A program made the position numbers and the translations under genes. The notes beneath the pieces are model-generated. The model was given only the letters and a program-made list of their open reading frames with translations. It had not been told where the DNA came from and ran no database searches. From Calliopum simillimum (Eukaryota; Arthropoda; Insecta; Diptera; Lauxaniidae), in the NCBI GenBank assembly GCA_951812925.1, contig OX638370.1:30619964-30683963 (forward strand): a stretch of 64,000 nt of DNA, given 5' to 3'. Numbering within the stretch: the stretch's first letter is position 1; each line of letters opens with the position of its first letter. Shown in pieces: positions 35,860 through 48,300 of the stretch.

Positions 35860-36060
35860 ATATCGTTTATTTTGTTGAAAATATAATACGTAGGCTGCTA
35901 TATATATTTCTGGCCTAGGCAACACTAAGTGTTGCCAGGTGCAATCTGACATTTCCACTAGAAAGTTTGGATTTTTTTTAACATAAACGTACTCACAACG
36001 TTTTGATGTTGTTTTGTTTAAAGTGAGTTAAGAAAATCAATTTTTCCATTGATAATTTAA
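35860..36060 (-). repeat. TATA-like module, copy B
   Basis: Minus-strand copy of 32950-33145: AACGTTGTGAGTACGTTTAT, GATTGCACCTGGCAACACTT, AGTGTTGCCTAGGCCAG, ATATATATAGCAGCC, ACGTA. It directly follows the mariner fragment at 36057-36434 in the same orientation. Confidence 0.75.
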
Positions 36061-36434
36061 GCGATTGATAAATTATGGGGTTTCCAACGAGAACAAACGT
36101 TTTTTACAACTAAGTGTTCATGCAAAATCGAATGTATTGGAGTAGAACTAATGTGCAAGGATGCCTCTATCTCACAATATGCCACATGACGATCTTGCAT
36201 TATCAGTTCATGCACTTTATCGATGTTTTGTGGCACAACAACTGATTTTGGACGACCTTCAGGGAATTCGTCTTTGAGCGAGCGTCGGCCACGATTGAAT
36301 TCATTAAACCAGTTTTTCACAGTGCTATAAGATGGTGCTTCATCGCCATACAAAGATTTAAGTTCATCGATGCACTCTTGTCGTGATAATCCACAGGAGC
36401 ATTCCAAAGTTGGTACGGGACAAATCGTACGCAT
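36057..36434 (-). pseudogene. mariner transposase, N-terminal DNA-binding half
   Basis: 125 codons, open. CGLSRQECIDELKSLYGDEA, PSYSTVKNWFNEFNRGRRSL, DEFPEGRPKSVV, IDKVHELIMQDRHVAYCEIE, SILHEHLVVKNVCSRW follow the order of the paired helix-turn-helix domains of mariner transposases. It ends at KPHNLSIA-stop where the mariner text should lead into the catalytic domain, so the catalytic core is absent. The first 13 or so residues (MRTICPVPT...) are not mariner-like and include the GTACGGGAC motif in reverse. Confidence 0.85.
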
Positions 36435-37931
36435 TTTTTGAGTTTCAAAGTTAAATTAAAGACAAACCAGAACGTTATCAAAAAAAGCATCTAGTACATT
36501 TATTTTGTGTGATATAGACCTATTAAAACCAATTATTTGTTCTTAATAATATTTATAGATAGTGAGTAATTATTAAGAAAAGAAGTTCGTTTGTACGGGA
36601 CAGCCCAAATCTACCATACTTTCCATTTTTTGACTTTGTAGCAAGTTTTTAGCGAAATTAATAAGCTTTAAAAATTAGCAAAAATATTTTTGGATAGACA
36701 AGGCCAAGGTATAGTAAAACAATAAAAGTTTGAAAAAATATTTATTTAAATGAGAGTTATTAAATAAAAATTAAATTGTTTGTACGGGACATTTTCGTTT
36801 GTACGGGACTCGTACGAAATACATGTATATTTAACTAGTTTTAAATCATTTTTTAAATGAAACCATAACACTAAGATTATCCCAAGCGTGTTTCTTGCAT
36901 GTTACTTGATGGCCATTAACTGAAATTTAATGAACTTTTGATATTCCTGGGATAGGCTCATGGCTGAACATTTTTAATTTTTTAAGCTACTTATTTCTGA
37001 TTCAGAGATGAAAAAATTCTCGTAGAGGGTACTAAAGTGGCTGATAGTGTCGCGAAATTTTTTGCGTTTTTGATAACGGCACATTCTCTTCGACTTCGAC
37101 CTTTTTGACTTACAAGTCGTTTCACATTACCCCAGACTCCGTGAATCACGCCTTTGGGATGTGTCCATAAGTTAACTGCATAGATGCTGTTTAAGCATTA
37201 CGTAATCAGATTTTCAATGATATAAGCAAAAATTAACAAATCGTGAACACGAACCCCTCTCTTATGATTAGACGTAAGCAGTTTTTCAAATACGAACAAG
37301 AATTCGGGAACTAAATTATTTTTATTATTAAAGCAATAGCGGCCATACGGAAATTGAAAAAATCCTTGACACTTTAAATCAATTTTAAGGGCTAAAGTTA
37401 GACTTTAATATAAATATTTTTTGTCTTACGTAAGAATTTTATCGACCTCTCCTCCTGTATAAGCAACAATAAGCAAATCTTGAACCACTCCCCACCTAAA
37501 TATGCTTACGTTATACTTAAACGGCCCTATATGAACACCATTTCATTTTTATATAGCAGTTTTGCTCATATCTCATATAATTAAAAGTCACAATTTCTTA
37601 AGTGCATATACATAATAAAGCCCCCTGAGACTTATAGTTCATAGAAAAGTAGTAACCAACGGTGACCGTACCCATATCGATAATTTTTAAAGAGTTTTTT
37701 CAACAATATTAGAAAAAAATTAATAGAAATCTTAATAAAATAAATATTGTGTTTGTACGGGACAAATATTAAGATAATAATTATTATACTTTAGGCAAAA
37801 TAAATTCCGAAAATTACTGCACTTTTTAAGAGTACCCAAGTAACTAGCTTTAAATAAAATGCTAATAAAATTAAACTATTATGTGTGTAGACAGAAAATT
37901 AATTACATCGATTTGTGCGTTTGTACGGGAC
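36413..37931 (+). repeat. Six GTACGGGAC motifs, same orientation
   Basis: GTACGGGAC occurs at 36413, 36594, 36782, 36801, 37755 and 37923, in five cases preceded by TTT or GTTT (TTTGTACGGGAC). All are on the plus strand and irregularly spaced in otherwise AT-rich DNA. No reverse copy was noticed in this stretch. Confidence 0.7.
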
Positions 37932-38364
37932 ACCCATAACTGTTTTGTTTGTTGCGGTATAAAGCAGATGTTTGCAAGAACACTTTTTTGCAAATACTAT
38001 TTATCAATACACTAGTCTATGACCTAAAACTTAAGATATAATTCATAACGTAACTCATCATGGTTCAATAGAAAAACAATGACGAATATGATCAAAAATA
38101 TACCTTGTAAAAAAAAAACTTTGTCACTTTCTTTAACTGTAAAAAACTGAGCCTAATACCAAGATTTTAGTATGAAATCAATTTGGAAAGTAAAGTTTAA
38201 TCCCACTAGAATATATTCGATCCATTAAAACATTTGAAAAATAAATCTGAAACATCTGCTAAAAAATACCATTTTCACTGGAATGCTCCCACATCGAAAG
38301 TTGTGAAAAATGATCGCACGAAAATGTTCACGAGTTAATTCCATTTTTTTGCCAAATTGATTTT
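37932..38364. other. AT-rich spacer
   Basis: Nothing recognised. Confidence 0.35.
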
Positions 38365-38525
38365 TTCAAGTCACTGTAAACAACACAGATGATGGTCGTA
38401 TGTCAAAACGTTCTGAGTACGTTTATGCTAAAAAATGTCAAACTTTTCAATGTAAATGTCAGATTGCACCTGGCAACACTTAGTGTTGCCTAGGCCAGAA
38501 GTATATATAGCAGCCCACGTACAAA
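38365..38525 (+). repeat. TATA-like module, copy C
   Basis: Direct copy of 32950-33145: CAAAACGTTCTGAGTACGTT, CAGATTGCACCTGGCAACAC, GTGTTGCCTAGGCCAGAAGT, ATATATAGCAGCC, ACGTA. Downstream sequence differs. Confidence 0.75.
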
Positions 38526-39500
38526 TTTGCATCGAAAAACACAAATGGTACTATATTCTCGAAATTTTAAAATAACCAACGAGAAAAAAGTGAGCATTAT
38601 CGCTGAACAAAACTTTAGTGTCAAACAGTGAATGAAGTGCTCTGTAGACTAAACACTGATTTTGATAGTTAAATTCCACAAGTTGCAAATGTTATTTCAT
38701 TTAATTAAATTGGATTATCGCTGGAAAATTGTTATCAATTAAAACAAAACAACCTAAAAAAACACCCTATATAAATATTATCAAATGTGTCTTAAGAAAC
38801 ACTGCCTCAAGGTCTTCATTCTTTTGTGATATAATTCATTTTCATAATTTCATAAAATATAACTACTCGCAAAATAGTTTTTTAAGTCGACTACAAAATT
38901 TTTGGTGTGGTTGTTGCATACTGCAGATGCAATTTTTATTGTTCATGTGACATGTGTGTCTATTTTGTGTTTGTTTTCTTTCATTTAGCTGCACCTGTTC
39001 CATATGCAGTTCTTTCTCCATTGTATTTTCAATTCCCAATTTCCTGTCGTATTCACACCGGCCGGTTGCGTTCCAAATTATCTTTTGTTTTTGTGTGTTT
39101 TTTGAAATTTTCCTTTTGATAGTATTTATGCCACCACATGCGGCATGCCATTTTCTTTTTGATTACTACTTTCTGCGGTCAATTTGTTTTTTAATTGTTT
39201 GCTTTGGCGGTCGTCGGTCGCTTTACTATGAAAACACCGACCGGTGTTTATTGTGTTAAACGTTTTACTGTTGTGTTATTTAAACTTTTACTTATTTCAA
39301 CCATGGAATTTTCAACTTTTACCCAATTGTTTATTTACTTGAACGTAGATACGAGTACATATTATTTTACTATCTTACTGATTGAAGTTTTTTTTAAGTG
39401 TGTTATGTATGTATAATTTCATGATTTTGTCCATACACCTCGAAAACTTTTAATTATGTTCGAATTTCGAGCTTTTTGATACATTTTTCAAACTTTCATA
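38526..39500. other. Mostly unique noncoding sequence
   Basis: Non-repetitive, T-rich; frames at 38907-39416 are hydrophobic by composition and overlap. No homology recognised. ACACCGACCGGTGTTTAT near 39233-39250 is a short palindrome. Confidence 0.35.
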
Positions 39501-39744
39501 TTTCAGCTCTGATATATCATAGAGTTTATAGATCTAAGTAAGTTTTGTTTATAGTTAAGTGTTCCACAAAAACTAGAAGTTTAATTTACGGCCACTGAAA
39601 ATGTTTCAAAATATGTTTGATATTTCAGTTCGGATATGTCTTAGAGTTCATATATCTGAGTAAGTTGTGTTTATATTTAAGTGTTCCATAAAAACATAAA
39701 GTTTAATTTATGGCCGCCGAAAATGTTTCAAAATATTACCAGTC
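39501..39744 (+). repeat. Tandem duplication, period 122
   Basis: TTTCAGCTCTGATAT at 39501 and TTTCAGTTCGGATAT at 39623 start two units sharing AGAGTT, ATCT, AGTAAGTT, TTAAGTGTTCCA, AAGTTTAATTTA and GAAAATGTTTCAAAATAT. Confidence 0.7.
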
Positions 39745-40635
39745 ATTTAAAAAAGACTTCTTAAGTTATGTTTCGGTAAGAAGGAAACCATTTTTTAGAA
39801 TATACATTCGAAAATTTATTCTCGTCTGCAATAGAGACTGTAAGGCAGTCTGAGAAAAAATTCTCGAGTATATTTATTCATGATGAAGGCCCAAAATCTT
39901 CCATTGATTTTTTTTAATGCCGGAAACATGTTTTTACGCTATTTCTTTACTGAGTTTTTTTAATTGAAACGTTTACAATTTACGTAATTTTCATTTGGCC
40001 CACAATTTCGCCTTATGTACACCTTCCAACTTTAAATGCGTTTTATAACCTTTTTTTGAGATAGTATGTACACTAATACTCGTACAGTTTATATTAATAT
40101 CCTTTTTCCCGACAATAACTGTGCTTTATCCTATCCTTCTGCTTTTGCGATTTTCCGCTAATTCTTCTTCACTTAAATTTTTCCTGCAATTGGTTTTTGC
40201 AACTAAAACGCCCTCGTTCATCGCAGTTGCAGTAGTGGAATATTAAAATGCATTTTTCCTTCCGAGTTCTACAGAATTTTGTGAATGAATTTTGTATAAA
40301 TTGACCTTTTGCTAGAGTGAAATGCATGTGGGAGTTTTGCATCGAGAAAGAGATGGCTTATGAGTTTGCGTATAAGGACACAGTACACACATAGTATGTA
40401 GGTTTTTGTTTTAAAATTGATATTTATTATACCTACCTAAAATTACGGCAACCGGTATTGGTGGTAATTATACTGGAGCTTTGTTTTTTTTTTTAAATTT
40501 TAAAAAACAAAATGTATTTTTTTTTTTTAAATTACACTAGTTTACAGCCAAAATGTACAAGAAATGCCACAACTTTTTTTCACCAACAAATGTTTTTTTT
40601 ATAAAAAGAACACTTTAAAATGAATGGGACCATTA
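39745..40635. other. AT-rich noncoding sequence
   Basis: Nothing recognised beyond A/T runs. Confidence 0.35.
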
Positions 40636-40812
40636 ACATAGATTTATCAATTTACAAACTTTAGTGTAAGCTTTAAATTTTTGAAAAAAACACCCTTCTG
40701 ATGCAAATGAATAAAAACGCCAACTTCAACATCCTGTATTATAACAAATGGTACTAGGACCAAGTCCTCCCGGATTGTTGTTCTTGGACATTTTTTTTTT
40801 TTGGTACACTTG
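40636..40812 (+). repeat. Dispersed repeat, copy of 16795-16935
   Basis: See 16795-16935. Here it leads straight into the DINE-1-like element. Confidence 0.55.
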
Positions 40813-41505
40813 GCGTGGAGTGCTTCATATGTATTCTTGAGCAGCGTCATCTCCTGAGTCGATATAGCCATGTCCGTCTGTCTGGCTGGCTGTGTGTGGA
40901 AATACATTTTTGTTGGGGAAACTGACCAATATAATTCAATGAAATTTGGTACACTGCCTCCGTCGTCAAAGTTAGCTCGTGGGATTGAAAATGAGCGAAA
41001 TCGGTCAACGAACACGCCTACCGCCTACGAAAAATATATTCAAAATGCATCTTTTAGAGTATTTTTCACGACAATGCAACCAAAGTAAACATAAATACTA
41101 CGAATTGTAAGAGCAAGCTCGGACAAGAAGGCGGTGCACCTCCCATACACGCAAAAGCTTCAAAAAGCTATACTGAAAGCTTTTTTTGAGACAATCGAAC
41201 TAAATTTTACTCAAACACTAAGAACTATAAATGCAAGCTCTGAGCCAAAACTGGGTGAAATCGAACAAGAGGGCGTGGCACCTTCCATATAAGCAAAAGC
41301 TTCAAAAAGCTATACTGAAAACATTTTTTGAGATAATCCAACCAAATTTCACTCAGACACCAAGAACTATAAATGCAAGCTCTAAGCAAAAATTGGGTGA
41401 ACTCGGACAAGAGTGCGTGCACCTCCCATATAAGAAAAATTTTCAAAATACTGCAGTGTAAGGTATTTAATGTTTGGCCAGGCCAAAGGTTACACCCTTA
41501 CTGAT
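40813..41505 (+). mobile_element. DINE-1-like Helentron, copy 1
   Basis: Contains TCCTGAGTCGATATAGCCAT followed by GTCCGTCTGTCTGGCTGGCT, text typical of fly DINE-1/INE-1 Helitron-like repeats (family knowledge). A central array of about 140-bp units (CAAAAAGCTATACTGAAA at 41161 and 41303) includes AAGCTC, GGACAAGAGGGCGTGGCACC and CCCATATAAGCAAAAGC. Near the 3' end a hairpin TTTGGCCAGGCCAAA lies at 41473-41487. Non-autonomous. Confidence 0.72.
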
Positions 41506-42013
41506 TAATTTTTATTTTGACCAAAAAAATCGACTTTTCTCATATATTTTGACCCATTACACTAGTCCGTTTGAAAAATTATGTAAGAGGCGTTTAAAGG
41601 ATGTTGAATTACCTTTGCTTGAGAAAGTGAACCTGCCTTCGAAATAATCGAAAAAAATTTATAAAATCTATGTTTCGAAAACCTATCCATGAAATTTTTT
41701 TTGTGATTTTGGAGTCTGGAAAAGGGTTAATTTAATTTGAAAAAAATTAATTTGATTTGGAAAAGGTTTATTTTGATTTGGTAAAGGGTTTATTTAATTT
41801 CGAAAAGGGTAAATTTGTTAATCCGATTTGGAAGAGGTTTAACTTAGAATAGAAAATGTATCGAAAATACACAAACAAGAATGCATCGAATAATATTTTT
41901 AAAAAATCGAAAAGTGTAGAATAGTAGGGGAAAACTGTAGTTTCATCAAGCAAAATTTAATTAAGCTTTAACATTCCTTTACTAATTTTTAATGCGTTTT
42001 ATTCACTTTTCAG
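41506..42013 (+). other. Intron or upstream sequence with short AT repeat, acceptor at its end
   Basis: 41715-41845 is a degenerate array of units like GATTTGGAAAAGGTTTATTT. The stretch ends in TTTTATTCACTTTTCAG, a good splice acceptor at 42012-42013. Confidence 0.5.
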
Positions 42014-42068
42014 GATCTTCTAAATATCTCAAAAAAAGTTTACGCATATAATTGCGCTATACTTTGCC
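42014..42068 (+). other. ckn: 5' UTR part of caskin coding exon 1
   Basis: Between the acceptor AG at 42012-42013 and the ATG. In the frame of the ATG there is a TAA at 42021-42023, so coding cannot enter this exon in frame from upstream. The start context is TTTGCCATGC. Confidence 0.6.
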
Positions 42069-42324
42069 ATGCATCGCTCGTTGAAGCCACACGCACAAGC
42101 TAAAAAGGTACCACCGCCAGCTATACCAGGTGATCCACAACCAACAACACAGCATCAATATCAACAACAAATACCGTTATATCGGTTAGGCGGCAGCATT
42201 TCAAGTGGAGCGGGTAGACATTTGGATGATGGTATTATAATGAGTAGCATGGTATCATCACCATCCCTCGAAGAGGGCGGATTTAATTTACCACGCGAGA
42301 CTTCAGTAGCTTTACGCATGAAAG
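42069..42324 (+). CDS. ckn: Caskin coding exon 1
   Basis: 85 codons plus one base. Starts MHRSLKPHAQAKKVPPPAIP, basic then Pro-rich, followed by a His/Gln stretch (TTQHQYQQQIP) and a Gly/Ser-rich part. Ends in ...RMK plus G; donor AAAG then GTAAAT at 42325. The intron of 75 bases is typical of flies. Confidence 0.87.
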
Positions 42325-45300
42325 GTAAATAACCCATCACAACATACTTACTTATCTACATTGAAATATAATTTAAACGTTTGAAATTTGTTTTTACAGA
42401 TGAAATAACTGATTACGCCACAACCATGTCCACATCAGGTGGCGGCGGCACAACAACGTCTTCAAAGCAGCCAGGCAGTGTCGGCATTGCAACTAATAGT
42501 GGTGTCGTCAATGCAAATCCGCTTGTGGTTGGTTGTCCCCCATCTATAGTGCCATGTCCCCCGCCAGTATTTTGCGCAACACTACGTGAACCCTTAACGC
42601 ACAAAGCAGCCGTTTATTATCATCAGCAGCTGGCACTGCAAGAGGATCAGGGCATCGATTTGACACAATCGCCCGGACGTGATTCGCCCGGTTCATCATC
42701 GGGCTCAGCTGGTTCTGGTTCACGTCATTCCACAGCTAGTTTAGATTCGGGTCGTGCCTCATCTTATTTGACAGGTGTATCGGGTGCATCCATACGCGGC
42801 AGCACTGGTGGCAGCAGCAGTAGTGGTGGTGGTGGTGGCAGTGGTGCTCTATCATCACCACGTTGCAGCTCTGTCAGTTCATGTTCAATTGGCAGTGTTG
42901 ATCGTATGAGCCAACGCAATGATGAGCTTATTATTGATTGGCTGTTGGAAATGAAATATGAGGAATATGCGCAATTGTTTATAGCAGCTGGTTATGATTT
43001 ACCAACAATTGCTCGCATGACACCCGAAGATTTAACAGCAATTGGCATTAAGAATCCACATCATCGCGAGCGCATCAAGCAGCGTATTGATAAATTACAA
43101 GTATTGGATAATTTGCCACATTTTGTGCCGGTGAGTTGAAATTAACGTGTATATTTTTTGTTGAATAATTCAAATTAGATGTTATTCATGACCAAAACCG
43201 GTTAATATTGCTAGAGTGGGTGCTAATCACTATACTATCGAGGAATGTTTTACATATGCAAATGTTTTGCTAAAGTAAAATTAATTTCATGGTTTACCTT
43301 TTTAGAAACATTTTTTGTGTATGCTTGAGTGAAAATTTCTCAAAAAAGTGTGAGAGATTTTTTCACGTAAGCATAAGTTGAACGATATTATAAATGGAAA
43401 AGTAATCGCAATGCACGTTTTCATTAACATCATTGGTGGATGCTAATCACTATACTATCGAGGAATGTTTAACATGCAAATATTAAGCTGAGATAAAATA
43501 AATGTGCAAAGCTTGGTGTATTTTTTCTTAGAAATGAAAATATCCCTGAGCAATGTAGAACTTATAATGTAAAACGATTTCAGCCAATGTAATGGGTATC
43601 ATAAAATATTTTGAAGTTATAATTTATGTGTAACTAGCCATTACACTGCCCTTAAAATGTGTACCAAATCTTTCTATCTGCGTCAAATATTTTCATAGAT
43701 AAGTCAAATTCTGTTTCTTTGGGAGGAGGCACCGCTTATTTTTCGGATGTCCCATAATTTCTCAAGTGAGCCACCTAAGAATTTAAACGTAAAAAAGGCT
43801 TTAAAAAAAATGTTTTTTTGTAGCAACAAATAATGATTTTGAAAAAAAAATTAAATATTTAGCATAGACCAAATAAATAAAATGGTATTTTTTCTTTGGA
43901 CCAAAATTTCTCATTTATTACTGAAAATCATTATTTCAAATAAAATAATTGAAATTTGAGCAACTTCTCCCCCTCTAGAAAAATTATAAAAAATCTATGG
44001 ACAGTCTCCACATGTCTAGGAACTATATCCCAGAAAAAAATTCGGATGTCCCATAATTCACGAATTAAATTTGCCGGCATTTATGCGGTAAAGTGTTGTC
44101 AACCAAAAAAAGAAAACAGTTTGACAGCTGACAGTTTAGGGTTAGTAAAAAAAGACGCGTTTTCATTGTTGAAGAATATTTCAAAAATAATGAAAAGTTG
44201 GCTGCTACATTTCGACAATATCGTATTAAATATGGTCGGAATATTGATAAAATGAAAACGCGTTGTTCTTTCGTGTAGTGCTCCATTTTTACTTTCCTTA
44301 AACTGTCACATGTCAAACTGTTTTCTTTTTTTTTATTGGCAACATTTTATACTTTGAAACTGTGTGAAACACATACTGTGCAAAAAGGGAAATAGAAATA
44401 GAAACTGTGTCAAAAATTTCACTCAGCAATGTGTCGAATTCTCTCCAATGTATAAGTAGTGAGAGAATTTAACACATTGCCCTGCAGGCAAACTGACTAG
44501 TTCAAGTACAGTTCATTAACTAGTCCTCTACCAACCAGTACTAGTCCGACTGCAATCCTTTTTACATATAAGCAACTGTTCTTTTTTGTGTGTTGATGTC
44601 CTACAAAATTTCAATTGACCCGTTCTGCATAACACCAGTCCGGGGCTAGTTGTGGTATGTAGTCAACCAGTGGTTTCGTATGTAGTCAACCTATAGTAAT
44701 TTTTTTTTTCTTGATTTGAATTTTTATTTTCTTAAAATAAATCAAACAAAATTAAATTACATTTATAACAGCATTAACAAAAATGAATTTGTTATTTTCA
44801 TTCTTTTCCAAAATTTATTTTGACACACAATTTAAATGACACAAAAAACAAATTATTTCAAAAGCAAAAAAACGAAAATGGAAATTTGTTTTAATCACTT
44901 TTCAAATTTATTTTCCCCTACAAACTGGCCCCCACTGCATCCCTTTTTCACTAGTTTCGGTAGTTAGTATTACTACTAGCTACTACTAACTGTGAACTAG
45001 TATTTTTTGTAGACTGTCTCATATTTTTACTGCAGGGTGCTTATTACAATTCTCTTAAATTTTAAACATTGGTGAGAGAATTTGATACATTGCTGAGTGA
45101 AATTTTTTAACACAGCACTGAAAGCTTTCCTTTTGACCAGTATGTGTAAATTTTCACACTTGTATAAATCTCCGATTTTGAGATAACTTTCCCATCCCCG
45201 TTAAAGAATGTTTTTGATGTCAGGACCACTGAAAACAATACGTTTTTTAGAACTACCAATGCTACTATCTGTTCTGAATGGATAACTTTCCATATGTTAC

Positions 45301-48300
45301 CAAGACAAATACTGAACATCTTAGATTTACAGCGGTTTGAAAATCTTTAAAAAAGTAAACTTTCGTTATAATTCTCTTGATCATGGTGAAAACTAGACAT
45401 CGGTAAATTCAAGCAGAATAATCACCGGCATTATTCCATCAATTCTTCTTCCACCACATATTTCTCCGATCAAAAGAAACATTTAATAACATATTTTTTA
45501 ACAATTGAAAAGAAACCCAGCTAGATTACGTGCAAAATACAAAGAAACGAAACCAATAAATATCGGGTATTTTTAAAAAATGTAACAGCTACATTAGCAT
45601 TTCCTGTAGTGATTCTCATTAAAAAATGATTCATTTGTTTGTTTAAATGCTTTATAGGTGTTTATTTCAATGCTTGTTAACATTCCAAGCATTCGCTTTG
45701 CCTTTGACTGACTGACTGCCTTGCTGCAGAAACTGAAAACTTGTAGTGTAAAATGATGCCATGTCAACACTTGTCTCGCATTTTTATTGTTTATTTTTTT
45801 GCAATACAAACATTTCATTTTACATTGTCTTATTGTCGTGCACACACAGGTTGACATATTGTCGAAGTTATCTTTTGTTGAACTCGTAAATTTTCTTTAT
45901 TTGGTGTGGTGTAGTATCCACTTCTGTATGGACTTAACAACAAAGTCCACAGAAATATATATTTTAGTCAATGTTTTTATCAGTCTTGTTGCTCTTTGTC
46001 ACTATGTTCTTATTATTTTTAAACAATTTTTGCAAAATTTGCAAAATAAAAAAGTCATTTATTAAATTAATAGTTAATAATTTTCGTTAATTAAATTGGC
46101 AATTGCTATTTTATAGCACAAACATTCCTCTATACCTATATGTAGCAATTAATTTGAAAAAATTCAATCTATAATAGCTCAATGAAATTGTATTATTAAT
46201 TTACGTTCATATGTACATGATTTTCACATAGGTTCATTGATTGAAGTAGGGGATTAGATATTAAGTTGGAATGGCGTCATTGTTTATGGATTTATTCTCT
46301 TTTTTTTTAGTTTAAATGTGCTTTTTAGAAATATCATTTTTATGCTTCAAGCCATGTTTATATACATGTACGTACTACGTATGAATGAATGTACAAGCCA
46401 TTAATTGCAAAAGCTATTGTTGATTCGATATCACACAACGGAACAGCAGCCATGTTTATGGCCGATATATACTCGATCATACAGTCAAAATTAAGCATTG
46501 AAGATTTATTTAATGTATAAAATATAGCGCGAAGTTGGGTAAATAAAGATTGTACCAATAAAAGTGCACGATTTAATTTGAAAAGAAAACGCTTTTTTTT
46601 ATTACATAGTAAAGAAGACATGTTCTAATCAAGAATGAAATAAAATATCCCGCAAATAGCCACCGCGGCACTGAACACACGTCATTGCTCTTTGCATGAA
46701 AAATTTAAATAGTGCATTTTTATTGAGACTCCTCTACTAAGACTTCAGTCATAGGCAAATCTATTTTGACAAAAAAATTCTTCATATTTTAGATCCTTAT
46801 ACAATATATGTATATTTACTAGAATCGCCCAGTGCTTAAAATTCGATCACAAATATATTAAATAATTTTGGTGCTTTTTGGATACTTTTAGTATTTTTTT
46901 TTTGTTGCTATTTTGGTACGAAACAGAAAGGCTCATTTATCATCCCTGGTATAATTCATGCGAAACATAAACAAAACAAAAAATATAAAGTCAGTGCTAT
47001 GCTTTTTGCCTTTATCTTTGTGCTTTATCCTTTTTTCAGCTCTGTGTGACCGTGTATTTTGTTGTATTTGGGTTTTTCCACTTCAAGATGTGTTGTTGTT
47101 TGAATGGGTTCTTTTGAAAGTGAAATAAGACCAATTTCGTAAAAGTTTGAGTTAATGGTAATAAGTGACATATGTCCTATTTTTATACCCTACACCCAGG
47201 GTATATTCACTTTGTCCTTCCGTTTGTAACGCAGAGAAGGAGGCGTGGCAGATATAGAAAAGTATGTATATTCTTGATCAGCGTCACCTCCTGAGTCGAT
47301 ATAGCCATGTCCGTCTGTCTGGCTGGCTGGGTGGGTGGCTGGCTGGCTGGCTAGCTGTGTGTTGAAATACACTTTTTGGGAAAACTGAGCAAGATAATTC
47401 AATTTGGTACACTGCCTCCGTTGTCAAAGATAGCTCGGGGGATTGAAAATTAGCGAAATCGGTAAACGGACACGCCTACCGCCCTTACAAAAAATATATT
47501 CAAAATGCAATTTTAGGAATATTTTTCACGACAATGCAACCAAAATACGCATAAATAGTAAGAATTGTAAGCGCAAGCTCTGAGAAAAAACTGAACGAAT
47601 TCGGACAAGAGGGCGTGGTACCTCCCATATAAGCAAAAGCTTCAAAACGCTATACTGAAAGCGTTTTTTAAGATATTCGACTATGACTCTAAGAATCATA
47701 AATGAAAGCTCTCAACAAAAATTGGGTGAAATCGGACAAGGGGGCGTGGCATCTCCCATATAAGCAAAAGTTCCAAAATGCTATACTGAAAGAGTTTTTT
47801 GAGATAATCCAACCAAACTTCGCTCAAATACTAAAGACTATAAATGCACGCTCTAAGCTAAAACTAGACGAACTCGGACAAGAGGGCGTGGCACCTCCTA
47901 TATAAGCAAAAGCTTCAAAACGCTATACTGAAAACGTTTTTCACTCAGACACTAAAAACTTTAAATCCAAACTCTGGACAAAAACTGGGTGAACTCGGAC
48001 AAGAGAGCGTAGCACCTCCCATATGAGCAAAATTTTAAAAATACTGCAGTGTAGGGTATTTAATGTTTGGCCAGGCCAAATTTCACCCTTACTAGTTATA
48101 TTTAAAATTACTGACAGGTTAAGTTAAGTTTCAGTGGCTGCATAACAGCCACACATAGACCAAAAAATTTCATAGTGACACCACATCATCCCGGACGTTG
48201 AGTGGATACAAATAGTTTAATGATTTTTAGCCCACATCAGGCTTGAGAGTAAAGGCTTTAAAAGCCACTGCAAAATATTTGAGTGGTCTAAGGCTAACCT

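Noticed and set aside
35522..35958. Frames downstream of TATA-like copy B as a gene driven by it
   Set aside because: The frames overlap on both strands without known motifs, and copies A and C are not followed by related sequence.
42413..42604. 63-codon minus-strand frame
   Set aside because: Antisense shadow of caskin exon 2, caused by its Ser/Gly/Thr codon pattern.
47641..47940. Repeats of similar spacing as a possible CRISPR array
   Set aside because: Units of 130-140 bp are continuous without distinct spacers; they belong to a DINE-1-like element in a eukaryotic genome.
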